Below, piece after piece: positions 6,022 through 13,715 of a stretch of 57,894 bases of DNA (its first letter is position 1; each line of letters opens with the position of its first letter). Below the pieces are notes generated by a model. That model was not told the origin of the DNA, ran no database searches, and saw only the letters and a list, made by a program, of their open reading frames with translations. The DNA lies in the IMG/VR virus record IMGVR_UViG_3300030118_002568, positions 1-57,894 of that record. The stretch is one strand, 5' to 3'. The position numbers and the translations under genes were made by a program. This DNA comes from a virus.

Positions 6022-7172
6022 AAATGGATATACCAAGAGAAGCAATAGAATTGACAATGGAAAGAGAAGACTACGTTACAGCAAAGAGAGAACTAGGAAA
6101 TGGTAGGTGGGATAAGAAACTGAGGGAGAACATGGTTGCTCTTTCAGTTGCTGATAACTACGATGAAGCAAAGCATGAGTGGATTGCAACAGGAGAAGTT
6201 TGGTGGCAAGGGATTGGGACTCCAAGACCTGATTGGGCATTGAACCATCCTAACAAGTGCTTGTGTGAGCATCACATAGTTTACCACTTTGAGATTCACA
6301 ATACCGAGACTGATGTTAGAGAGTGTGTTGGTTCAGACCACATCAACTCCTACATGATTCTCAGGGCTATTGTCGAAGAGACAGGCATGAGTGAAGATGC
6401 GATTACTGAAGACATGATTCAGGAATGGATTGATGTCAGGGTAGCCGCTCTAATCAAGGATGCTTGGTGGAGACATAATGGTGAAGACTTTGAGAAGGCA
6501 TTCAACGAGGTTAAGGAACTTGATTTGAGAATTAACGTTCGTAGAACTGGCAAGAAGGTGTATGACCAATCTCTAGGGATTGCAGTTGATGAGACCAAGA
6601 TTCGCAAGAAAGGTAGAGGCACTCCCGGCACAAGAGAGTACGAGATGGCTTCTATCGTTTGGCGATGGAATCATCCTGATAACCCGAAGGCTCAGATTAA
6701 CACAAGGGGATATCCCAACGACAAACTGCTGACAGACTTGGATATCTTTCACATATTGATAGACAGACACAAGGCTACTGTCGCAGCAGAGGATGAAGCG
6801 ATGGAGTCTCAGAAGTTGAAGAACGAAGAGTATCGAAAGCAGATTTCAATCAGAAACAGTGTCCTTCGTGAGAAGAAGGAACATGAGTTCCGTGAATCAT
6901 GTGAGTATTTCGATATTCCAATCTTCAACTCGGACATGGGTATCAACACTTGGGAGAAGAGATTCTTGACTGATATGGAAAGCAGAGTAATCAGGCGAAA
7001 AGAACTGTCACCACGACAAGTTTCTAAGTTGAAGACCATAATCAGTCGCTACAATGATAAGCCAACTGAACGTCAGGTGAATTACCTGCGCTCATTGGGC
7101 TATGAAGGTAATACTGAGGAGTTGACGAAGGGAGAAGTCTCTAAGTTGATTGATGAAAGAAAGGAGGTATGA
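6018..7172 (+). CDS. Hypothetical protein with C-terminal TERQxxYLxxLGY motif, 384 aa
   Basis: The N-terminal third holds a Cys/His cluster (KCLCEHHIVYHFEI, then VRECVGSDHI) that could bind a metal. The middle is basic and helical, with a likely coiled coil near residues 255-285 (EDEAMESQKLKNEEYRKQIS). The C-terminus has TERQVNYLRSLGYEG then LTKGEVSKLID, a small module found at the ends of many phage and plasmid proteins. No enzyme motif is seen. It follows by an ATGA overlap and ends in one, so it is co-translated with its neighbours. Confidence 0.7.
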   Translation: MKMDIPREAIELTMEREDYVTAKRELGNGRWDKKLRENMVALSVADNYDEAKHEWIATGEVWWQGIGTPRPDWALNHPNKCLCEHHIVYHFEIHNTETDVRECVGSDHINSYMILRAIVEETGMSEDAITEDMIQEWIDVRVAALIKDAWWRHNGEDFEKAFNEVKELDLRINVRRTGKKVYDQSLGIAVDETKIRKKGRGTPGTREYEMASIVWRWNHPDNPKAQINTRGYPNDKLLTDLDIFHILIDRHKATVAAEDEAMESQKLKNEEYRKQISIRNSVLREKKEHEFRESCEYFDIPIFNSDMGINTWEKRFLTDMESRVIRRKELSPRQVSKLKTIISRYNDKPTERQVNYLRSLGYEGNTEELTKGEVSKLIDERKEV

Positions 7173-7375
7173 AAATGACAAAGAAAAGTGATAAGAAAGA
7201 AAAGAAAGAAGAAGAAATGCCTGTGGTTGATGAGAAGGATGCAAGAATTGCAGAACTCACCACTCAACTACAACAGGTGATGCAGGTAGCAAACAACCAC
7301 ATTGCTCTCTGCAAAGAATATGAAAAGACAATCGCTATTCTGTCCGGTAGAATCCGGGCTTTGAATGGTGATTAA
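7169..7375 (+). CDS. Small coiled-coil protein, 68 aa
   Basis: Lys/Glu-rich start (MKMTKKSDKKEKKEEE) followed by heptads (ARIAELTTQLQQVMQVANNH, then EYEKTIAILSGRIRAL). Probably an oligomerising helix. Overlaps the previous gene by four bases. Confidence 0.65.
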   Translation: MKMTKKSDKKEKKEEEMPVVDEKDARIAELTTQLQQVMQVANNHIALCKEYEKTIAILSGRIRALNGD

Positions 7376-7405
7376 AACTGAATGAAAAACAAAGGAGAAA
7401 TGAAA

Positions 7406-7606
7406 ATGAAATTGATAATACAGAATGAAACAGGCCATACAACAATGGAAGTGAACGCATCAGGCGTTATCGAGCAGATAAACGACCACCCTACACATTG
7501 GGTGATTGTCGATGACGTTATGGTGATGAGGGAGAACATCCCTGATGTTGATTGGGAAACCGTCAATGAAGTTAGGCTGATGGAAGAAGTCGTAGGCGGC
7601 TACTGA
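7406..7606 (+). CDS. ThiS/ubiquitin-like beta-grasp protein ending Gly-Gly-Tyr
   Basis: 66 residues from the ATG 9 bases after AAAGGAG (a start two codons earlier is possible). The order of elements matches ThiS/MoaD-type ubiquitin folds: strand KLIIQNE, strand TTMEVNA, helix SGVIEQINDH, strand HWVIVDDVMV, a turn with IPDVDW, and a last strand NEVRLMEEVVGGY. Length and the position of the final Gly-Gly equal those of bacterial ThiS (66 residues, ending GG). One extra Tyr follows the di-glycine, so a protease would have to expose the GG, as with ubiquitin precursors. An E1-like enzyme (12181) and a JAMM protease (13712) are encoded in the same gene series. A classical ThiS or MoaD role is possible but no thiamine or molybdopterin genes are present. 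Assigned from fold pattern only. Confidence 0.65.
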   Translation: MKLIIQNETGHTTMEVNASGVIEQINDHPTHWVIVDDVMVMRENIPDVDWETVNEVRLMEEVVGGY

Positions 7607-7691
7607 ATCAGTCTTAGATAGTCTTAGCAGTAGTTAGATTGACTGCCGAGTGGGTGCAATGCCCATCTTAGACTCAATAGGAGATGAATAT

Positions 7692-9593
7692 ATGGAAATA
7701 CAACAAGAAATACTATCAGATATTACTGTGCATATGAAGTATGCAAAGTGGAAAGAAGCAGAACAAAGAAAAGAAACATGGGAGGAGATTTGCAATAGAA
7801 ACAGGCAAATGCACCTCGACACAATAGCAAGGAGAGAACTTACACAATCAAGCGATGCTCTTGGGAAGGATGTACTAATTGAGAGAATCAATGATGTCTA
7901 TGACAACTACGTTATCCCGAAGAAGGTACTACCTTCAATGAGGTCAATGCAGTTTGCAGGAAAGCCAATTGAACTATCACCTAATCGTGTTTACAATTGT
8001 GCTTACATGCCTATCGACCATTATCTGTCGTTCTCAGAAGCAATGTTCCTATTGCTAGGAGGCACAGGTGTTGGCTACTCAGTTCAAAGACATCATGTAG
8101 AGAAGTTGCCTGAGATTAGACTACCTAACCCAAAGAGAACTTACAGACATCTAGTTGCTGATTCCATTGAAGGATGGGCAGATGCAGTCAAGGTGTTGTT
8201 TGAGTCTTACATTGGTAAGAGAGCAACAACAGTCAGATTCGACTACTCAGACATCAGACCAAAAGGTGCGTTGTTAAAGACTAGTGGTGGTAAAGCACCC
8301 GGCCCTCAACCACTTAGAGAATGTCTAGTTAAGGTGGAAGGTATTCTTGCTAACAAAGACAATGGAGACAAACTAACTACACTGGAAGCACACGATATTG
8401 TTTGTTATATTGCAGACGCAGTATTAGCAGGTGGCATTCGTAGAGCAGCACTAATCAGTCTGTTCAGTGCTGATGATGATGACATGATAACATCGAAGTC
8501 AGGACACTTTTGGGAGAAGAACCCACAGAGAGCAAGAGCAAACAACTCAGTAGTTCTACTACGTCACAGAATCAAGAGGGACTTCTTCAACAATCTATGG
8601 AAGAGAGTTCAAGACTCAGGTTCAGGAGAACCGGGTTTCTACTTCACGAATGACAAGGATTGGGGAACAAACCCCTGCTGCGAGATAGCACTTAGACCCT
8701 ATCAGTTCTGTAACTTGACAGAAGTGAATGTATCTGATGTTAGAACACAGAAGGAACTCAATGCTAGAGTTAACGCTGCAACCTTCTTAGGAACATTACA
8801 AGCATCCTATACAGACTTCCACTATCTAAGGGAAGTTTGGAAGAAGACATCTGAGAAAGATGCCTTGTTAGGAGTTTCAATGACAGGCATTGCAAGCGGA
8901 GCAGTATTGAATCTAGACTTAGAGGCGGCTGCTGAGAAAGCAAGAAGCGTGAATGAAGTGATTTCAACTGCTCTAGGTATTAACACAGCAGCGAGAATCA
9001 CTTGTGTCAAACCTGCTGGAACTACCAGTCTAGTTATGGGAACATCATCAGGCATTCATGCTTGGTGGTCTCAATACTACATCAGGAGAATCAGAGTGTT
9101 GAAGACGGAATCAATCTACAACTATCTGATAACCAAGTTCCCTGATTTGGTTGAGGATGACTATCACAATCCTAATCAGGCCATCATCTCAATTCCTCAG
9201 AAGACTCCTGATGGAACTTCAATAACGAGAGAGGAAACAGCATTAGAGATGTTGGAGCGAGTTAAGAGAGTATCAGTTGATTGGGTTGTAACTGGACACA
9301 ATCGAGGAGTTAACACTCACAACGTTTCTGCAACAGTCAACATCCGTGAGGATGAATGGGATGATGTGAGAAACTGGATGTGGAAGAACAGAGACTTCTA
9401 CAATGGTCTCTCTGTTCTACCGTTCGATGGTGGTGTCTACAAGCAAGCACCACACGAACCAATAAGCAAGAAGCAATACGAAACTATGCTCAAACTTCTG
9501 ACTGAGATTGATTTGACTGAAGTTATTGAGTTAGAGGACAACACCGACTTGCAAGGAGAACTTGCTTGTGCAGGTGGAGTCTGTGAAATATGA
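7692..9593 (+). CDS. nrdJ: Adenosylcobalamin-dependent ribonucleotide reductase (class II, monomeric type)
   Basis: Reduces ribonucleotides to deoxyribonucleotides using a cobalamin-generated thiyl radical; supplies DNA precursors during replication. The start at 7692 is chosen because AGGAGATGA precedes it; an upstream GTG at 7650 has none. 633 residues. Signatures: PSMRSMQFAG and YNCAYMP (first redox Cys), LLGGTGVGYS, RPKGALLKTSGG, GEPGFYF, and NPCCE with C329 and E331 at the radical-Cys/Glu spacing, plus C340 eleven residues on, exactly as C408 and C419 in Lactobacillus leichmannii RTPR. A conserved KPAGTTSLVMGTSSGIH follows and the C-terminus CAGGVCEI gives the swinging redox pair. The length is shorter than the roughly 740 of bacterial RTPR. 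The gene overlaps its follower by ATGA. Confidence 0.92.
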   Translation: MEIQQEILSDITVHMKYAKWKEAEQRKETWEEICNRNRQMHLDTIARRELTQSSDALGKDVLIERINDVYDNYVIPKKVLPSMRSMQFAGKPIELSPNRVYNCAYMPIDHYLSFSEAMFLLLGGTGVGYSVQRHHVEKLPEIRLPNPKRTYRHLVADSIEGWADAVKVLFESYIGKRATTVRFDYSDIRPKGALLKTSGGKAPGPQPLRECLVKVEGILANKDNGDKLTTLEAHDIVCYIADAVLAGGIRRAALISLFSADDDDMITSKSGHFWEKNPQRARANNSVVLLRHRIKRDFFNNLWKRVQDSGSGEPGFYFTNDKDWGTNPCCEIALRPYQFCNLTEVNVSDVRTQKELNARVNAATFLGTLQASYTDFHYLREVWKKTSEKDALLGVSMTGIASGAVLNLDLEAAAEKARSVNEVISTALGINTAARITCVKPAGTTSLVMGTSSGIHAWWSQYYIRRIRVLKTESIYNYLITKFPDLVEDDYHNPNQAIISIPQKTPDGTSITREETALEMLERVKRVSVDWVVTGHNRGVNTHNVSATVNIREDEWDDVRNWMWKNRDFYNGLSVLPFDGGVYKQAPHEPISKKQYETMLKLLTEIDLTEVIELEDNTDLQGELACAGGVCEI

Positions 9594-9871
9594 ATAGAGA
9601 ACAAATTCTAGCAATAGAAGATGAGGTCATCGATGGGATGACTAACGCTGGTGCTAAAGAGAGTCTCTCTGCTCTATACAAGAGGACTAGGGAAGATGGG
9701 AGAAGATATCCATCAACCCTAGTTCTCAACAGAATCAGATACTATATGCGTTTAGGATATAGTAATTTAACAACAGAGGAATTAGAATCCCTGTATGATA
9801 AGAAAATGTATTATGAAAGAAATGGTGATATAAATGAAAATAAAGATGACATTACCCACAGTAAGAAGTGA
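9590..9871 (+). CDS. Hypothetical protein, 93 aa
   Basis: Starts by ATGA overlap with the reductase. Helical, charged (MNREQILAIEDEVIDGMTNA; YKRTREDGRRYPS). Its last 38 bases overlap the next frame. No family is recognised. Confidence 0.6.
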   Translation: MNREQILAIEDEVIDGMTNAGAKESLSALYKRTREDGRRYPSTLVLNRIRYYMRLGYSNLTTEELESLYDKKMYYERNGDINENKDDITHSKK

Positions 9872-11072
9872 CAGAGAAAGAGTAACACAGACTAGTTCAT
9901 TCTTGTGTAAAACGAATAGACCGTTTTTGCAAGGCAGATACTCCCGAAACCAATTCGGTGAGATTGAGATGAACATGGGCTACTCTTCAAACAGCAGGAA
10001 AAAGTTCCATGAGAATGTATATTGGAATACGTTCGCTCAGAATATGTATAAGGTGTTTGTCAAGAATCATAGCACTAGTAAGTCAAACGAAATAACTTGG
10101 ATTACCTTCCGATATAACAACGGTGATTCAAGCATAATGCTGAGAAAGGATGGCAATTCCATATACATGAATGGTGTCAAAAAGAATCAAGTCGATGTTG
10201 CTATGGCTCTTGCCAAGATAATAGGTTTCGGTGCTATCAATCGTTGTGCTGATGCTATGGATAACTACATCGATAGAAATGTCACATACTCGTCAAACAT
10301 ACTCTACTCATTGGAGAACAGAACACCGTATTGGTTGTTTGAAGATGGAAGAAAGGTGCAAGTCAAGATAAACACATCTCTGATAGGTAGAGATGAAGTT
10401 GCCTTTGAGATATCCGAGAACATTTGGGGTTCTCTTTCTCTAGATGAGGCAAACACATTCATCGACTGTTACAGGAACAAGGCAAAGAGGTCAAAGAAGT
10501 GGGCAGATATCAGTCCATCCAATCTATGGTTCAACATGTTTGGCACACATGCCACTGAGTCACAAGAGCAGTTGATGAAAGCATGGTTGATGCAGAACAG
10601 AACAGATTGGATTGTCGAGGAAAGGGCATTCAAACTATTGAAGGAAATGGATGAGAAAGACCAGTATACTCTAGTGGACACAAGGAAGTTCTTGAAATAT
10701 GCAGATGGTTCTCCCGGTAGCAGTGGTATTGAATTGGATGGACTATCAACACAACATAACTTTGCCATGCACGTTAGAGGAGAGTTGGGAGACTGGTTAG
10801 TTTACCCCAACAACAGAACAACTGGTTCACAGAGATGCAGTGTCGTCTTCTTCAAGAAGATGAATTTAGTTGACGGCCCTTTCTGTATTGATGATGTCAA
10901 TGGAAAGAACGTCATGGGAGACCAAATTGCAACAAGAGCAACATTGGTATTCAATGACAAGGTGGGAACAAAGATAGTGAGAACATTGCAATCTGTCAGC
11001 CCGACTGGTTTCAGAGTACCAAATAGCGTCTTGAGAAACAGTAGATTCACGGAGAAGATAACATGGAAGTAA
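9834..11072 (+). CDS. Uncharacterised protein, 412 aa
   Basis: A large gene between the reductase and TFB that I do not recognise. It is basic at the N-terminus (VRSDRERVTQTSSFLCK), contains a helical middle (QVDVAMALAKIIGFGAINRC) and WF/W-rich segments (SPSNLWFNMFGTHATES). The C-terminal half looks beta-rich (FAMHVRGELGDWLVYPNNRT). No membrane segment, Walker motif, nuclease motif or zinc site is evident. An internal ATG at 9846 is an alternative start. It overlaps TFB by ten bases, suggesting co-expression with transcription takeover functions. Confidence 0.7.
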   Translation: MKIKMTLPTVRSDRERVTQTSSFLCKTNRPFLQGRYSRNQFGEIEMNMGYSSNSRKKFHENVYWNTFAQNMYKVFVKNHSTSKSNEITWITFRYNNGDSSIMLRKDGNSIYMNGVKKNQVDVAMALAKIIGFGAINRCADAMDNYIDRNVTYSSNILYSLENRTPYWLFEDGRKVQVKINTSLIGRDEVAFEISENIWGSLSLDEANTFIDCYRNKAKRSKKWADISPSNLWFNMFGTHATESQEQLMKAWLMQNRTDWIVEERAFKLLKEMDEKDQYTLVDTRKFLKYADGSPGSSGIELDGLSTQHNFAMHVRGELGDWLVYPNNRTTGSQRCSVVFFKKMNLVDGPFCIDDVNGKNVMGDQIATRATLVFNDKVGTKIVRTLQSVSPTGFRVPNSVLRNSRFTEKITWK

Positions 11073-11950
11073 CAATGAAATGTCCTGAATGTTCTGAGTT
11101 TGATTGGACATTCGATGACGTATTGGGAGAGAACGTTTGTGACCACTGTGGATTGGTTCATGTTGTAAGACCTTTTGAGGAGTCATCTAGAGCAGCAGAG
11201 GTTTACGAAGTATCAAACGTTCTAGGTTCTATGATTATCGAGAGGGATTCAAACTACAAAACAGGACAACTGCATAGAATGAAGAAACATCACATGTTTG
11301 CAGCGATGTTATCTGATACTGATAGAAGAACGATTACGCTATGTAACATGATTCTATCTAATTACAGTATAAGCAAATCAATTAGAAACAATGTGGGTGT
11401 GTATCTAAGGTCATTGAATGCAGAGCATGTATTCAGAGGTTGTAGTGTAGAACATAGGGCTGCTGCACTTTCCTTTTACATTCTGAAAGAGAGTAACATA
11501 CCGATGAATATCAGAATGCATAGTAAGTATTCTATGGTTGACAGTAAGTACATCTCTCGTTGGGCAAAGAGAATAGCAAGGCACTTCAGAAAGTCATATG
11601 TGTTTTCCCAAGAGAATGCGATGGGTAATGCAACAGGCATCATAGACAGATTAGGAGTTATCCCTGAAGGATATCGGCCTGATGCTCTCACCATGATTCA
11701 GTATCTTGAGACCTTCTACAAGGAGCGTGACATCCGTTTCTCTCCTAATAAGATGGTCGCTGCTCTTTGGTTAGTATCAAGGATGGGAAACTACAACATA
11801 ACACAGAAGGATTTAGTGAAGTCTTCGGGCAACACTTCATCTGAAATAGGAATAAGAGAGCAGATAAGAGAAATGCAGCGAACGTTTAATTTGACAAGGA
11901 AGGAGTTGTACTCCTTATCTGTGCATGATTTCGTATCAGGAGCGTATTAA
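11063..11950 (+). CDS. tfb: Archaeal transcription initiation factor B (TFB/TFIIB)
   Basis: Recruits RNA polymerase to TBP-bound promoters; acts in the host cytoplasm at promoters. 295 residues, the usual TFB length. N-terminal zinc ribbon CPECSEFDW...VCDHCGLV (four Cys, residues about 6-34), then a linker, then two cyclin-like helical repeats (about 95-190 and 195-290), the first with VEHRAAALSFYIL and the second with FSPNKMVAALWLVSRM followed by a helix-turn-helix region. GGAG stands about 9 bases before the ATG. A viral copy could redirect host polymerase to viral promoters or support late transcription. It is divergent from cellular TFBs in the repeats. Confidence 0.88.
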   Translation: MEVTMKCPECSEFDWTFDDVLGENVCDHCGLVHVVRPFEESSRAAEVYEVSNVLGSMIIERDSNYKTGQLHRMKKHHMFAAMLSDTDRRTITLCNMILSNYSISKSIRNNVGVYLRSLNAEHVFRGCSVEHRAAALSFYILKESNIPMNIRMHSKYSMVDSKYISRWAKRIARHFRKSYVFSQENAMGNATGIIDRLGVIPEGYRPDALTMIQYLETFYKERDIRFSPNKMVAALWLVSRMGNYNITQKDLVKSSGNTSSEIGIREQIREMQRTFNLTRKELYSLSVHDFVSGAY

Positions 11951-11951
11951 G

Positions 11952-12191
11952 ATGGAAGATGTAATTAACACATTAAAGAAAATGCAATACCACTTCAGTA
12001 AGTTCATTGAAGAGTATGAGAGTCTACCACAGTTGAAGAACATAGTAAGAAGGACTGTGCTAGAAGACGCAATCTCCGTTGTCGGTGCGACAATGGATGG
12101 AATAACACATGAGATAGTCGATGCTTGGCATGACTATCAACAACAACAAATAGATGGAGTAATAGATATAGGTGATAAAAATGATGAATAG
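11952..12191 (+). CDS. Hypothetical helical protein, 79 aa
   Basis: The start is placed at 11952 (MEDVINTLKKMQYHFSKFIE) because GGAG overlaps the end of TFB just upstream. Helical throughout, Gln-rich near the C-terminus (DYQQQQIDGVID). Its end overlaps the E1-like gene by eleven bases. No family is recognised. Confidence 0.6.
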   Translation: MEDVINTLKKMQYHFSKFIEEYESLPQLKNIVRRTVLEDAISVVGATMDGITHEIVDAWHDYQQQQIDGVIDIGDKNDE

Positions 12192-12777
12192 GAAAATAAT
12201 GATAATTGGAGCAGGAGGAATAGGGAGTTTTCTAACTCAGTTCCTCCAAAGACTAGGATATAGAATAACAGTGTATGATGATGACTCAGTTGAGAGAAAG
12301 AACTTGGGTTATCAGAACTTCACTAATGGTGACATTGGTGAGAACAAGGCAATGACCCTATCTGATAGAGTATGGGACACTGCTTTTCGTGGAACAGTCG
12401 CTGATGAACCCTACAAGGTTCTAACTGCAAAGCAGTTACAAGGTTATGACTTGGTGGTGTGCTGTGCAGACAACCTTGCTGTAAGGCGTTTGTTGTATCA
12501 GCAGGGGTTTGGTGCAGATGCTAAGTTGAAGTGGCTAGATTTGCGAGCGCAGGGGCGAAATGCCCTATTGCTATCCTATCTCTCTGACCCCTTGAAGGGT
12601 AACAGACTAGCAGAGGGAGCAGAGGGTTCTTTCTCATGCCAAGCAACATCTTGGGATGGGAGTGCAAGAGACATAGACTGTATGAATATTGTAATTGCTG
12701 CAACAGCAGTTCAGTGGATACAGAAGTGGTTCAACGACAACGATGATGTCAAAGACATGATGGTGTTGAACATATGA
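12181..12777 (+). CDS. E1/ThiF/MoeB-like adenylating enzyme
   Basis: About 198 residues, a single E1-type adenylation domain. These enzymes activate the C-terminal Gly of ubiquitin-like proteins with ATP. Seen: the nucleotide-binding loop IIGAGGIGSF at residues 8-17, the acidic strand end YDDDSV, NLGYQNF where MoeB/ThiF have NLxRQ (the Arg is replaced by Tyr), the GENKA lysine, and VVCCADNLAVRR with the Mg-binding Asp. A Cys in GSFSCQATS might accept the thioester, but this is uncertain. There is no CxxC zinc pair. The ribosome-binding GGTGAT ends four bases before the ATG. Upstream in the same gene series is a ThiS-like protein, and downstream a JAMM protease, which supports a conjugation or sulfur-transfer system. 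Confidence 0.85.
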   Translation: MMNRKIMIIGAGGIGSFLTQFLQRLGYRITVYDDDSVERKNLGYQNFTNGDIGENKAMTLSDRVWDTAFRGTVADEPYKVLTAKQLQGYDLVVCCADNLAVRRLLYQQGFGADAKLKWLDLRAQGRNALLLSYLSDPLKGNRLAEGAEGSFSCQATSWDGSARDIDCMNIVIAATAVQWIQKWFNDNDDVKDMMVLNI

Positions 12778-12941
12778 AGAAATGTGGTTGTGAAGAGTGT
12801 TCCTGTCACTATCCGCTTGAGACTTTTCTAGGTCAAGCGAGTAGTGCAGGAGTGCCTCTTCCACTTAAGGAAGCAACAGTAATTTGCGGTAGATGTAAAC
12901 AGAATCTATCGTGTAGTAAATGTAGAGGTGAAGATGAATGA
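12774..12941 (+). CDS. Cys-rich zinc protein next to E1, 55 aa
   Basis: Begins inside the E1 stop (ATGA) and ends in the same way. Nine Cys and one His in 55 residues: CGCEECSCH at residues 4-12 and CGRCKQNLSCSKC at 38-50, enough for two zinc ions in a RING or treble-clef-like layout. RING identity is not demonstrated. Because of its place directly after the E1-like gene it is a candidate partner, possibly a ligase-like or substrate adaptor, in the same pathway. Confidence 0.65.
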   Translation: MKKCGCEECSCHYPLETFLGQASSAGVPLPLKEATVICGRCKQNLSCSKCRGEDE

Positions 12942-13183
12942 GAGCGAGTTCAAAGATACACGTTGAATATGAAGTATTGAAATATATAATGGATAAAATA
13001 GACTTAACAGAATTAGAAGAGAAGATGGTGCTACAACACAAAGGCGACCAGTATTACTCTCAACTAGAAAAGCGTTGGAAGGATGGTGTCAATGAGATTG
13101 CATCATTTGTTAACAACAAGATAGAGAAGAGACTGCACAGGTTGCCGAAGAAGCATCCAGCATACAAGGAGAAAGGAGAATGA
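12938..13183 (+). CDS. Hypothetical basic helical protein, 81 aa
   Basis: MRASSKIHVEYEVLKYIMDK, with a basic C-terminus (KIEKRLHRLPKKHPAYKEKG). Overlaps its neighbours on both sides by four bases. No family is recognised. Confidence 0.6.
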   Translation: MRASSKIHVEYEVLKYIMDKIDLTELEEKMVLQHKGDQYYSQLEKRWKDGVNEIASFVNNKIEKRLHRLPKKHPAYKEKGE

Positions 13184-13479
13184 TTATCCATTTCCAAATC
13201 CTAGACAATACCCTTTGTGGTGCTGAGTATCAAGAGCCTTCTGAGGAACAAGCGAAGAACGGTAGATTGTGCCATGACTGCATACAGGTTATGTGGAAGG
13301 AAGAGTACAGAAGAAACACCTTGCGACCTTACATAAAGAAGCATGGTGTTAGTGTAAAAGAGAAAGACGAACTAGCAGAGAAGTTGAAGAAGAAGCAAGG
13401 GGTTGTAGTCGAGCAACCTAGATTGTCTCCACCGAGACCAATCAAATCACTTCGACATTATATGAAGGTGAAAGCATGA
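13180..13479 (+). CDS. Hypothetical protein with possible zinc site, 99 aa
   Basis: Starts MIIHFQILDNTLCGAEYQEP. C13 together with CHDC (residues 31-34) could bind zinc, followed by a long basic tail (YRRNTLRPYIKKHG; KLKKKQGVV) that may bind nucleic acid. Located between the E1-like and JAMM genes with four-base overlaps. Confidence 0.6.
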   Translation: MIIHFQILDNTLCGAEYQEPSEEQAKNGRLCHDCIQVMWKEEYRRNTLRPYIKKHGVSVKEKDELAEKLKKKQGVVVEQPRLSPPRPIKSLRHYMKVKA

Positions 13480-13715
13480 CAGAAGATGCAAATATAGAAG
13501 ACATAAGCGAAGAAGATATAGGACACATATTGTCGATAATAGCGACAGATGGATATTACAAACAGGCAGAGATAGTCAAGGTGACTTGCCCTGTTTGTGG
13601 TGAGCAGTTCTTGGGAACGAAAAGACATGCTGGTGGGTTCATAGCAGGACACAGAGCATATCATGAGTTTGAGAACGAGCAGGATATGAGAGTAGAACAA
13701 ATGGGAGGAATATGA
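13476..13715 (+). CDS. C2H2-type zinc finger protein, 79 aa
   Basis: Acidic N-terminal half (EDANIEDISEEDIGHILSII), then VTCPVCGEQFLGTKRHAGGF and GHRAYHEF. The CxxC pair with downstream His residues makes a classical-like zinc finger around residues 33-63. It directly precedes the JAMM protease and overlaps it by four bases. DNA, RNA or ubiquitin-fold binding are all possible. Confidence 0.65.
   Translation: MTEDANIEDISEEDIGHILSIIATDGYYKQAEIVKVTCPVCGEQFLGTKRHAGGFIAGHRAYHEFENEQDMRVEQMGGI

Noticed and set aside
7607-7691. Cobalamin riboswitch before the B12-dependent reductase
   Set aside because: The gap is only about 85 bases, far too short for a cobalamin riboswitch, and lacks a B12-box-like sequence.
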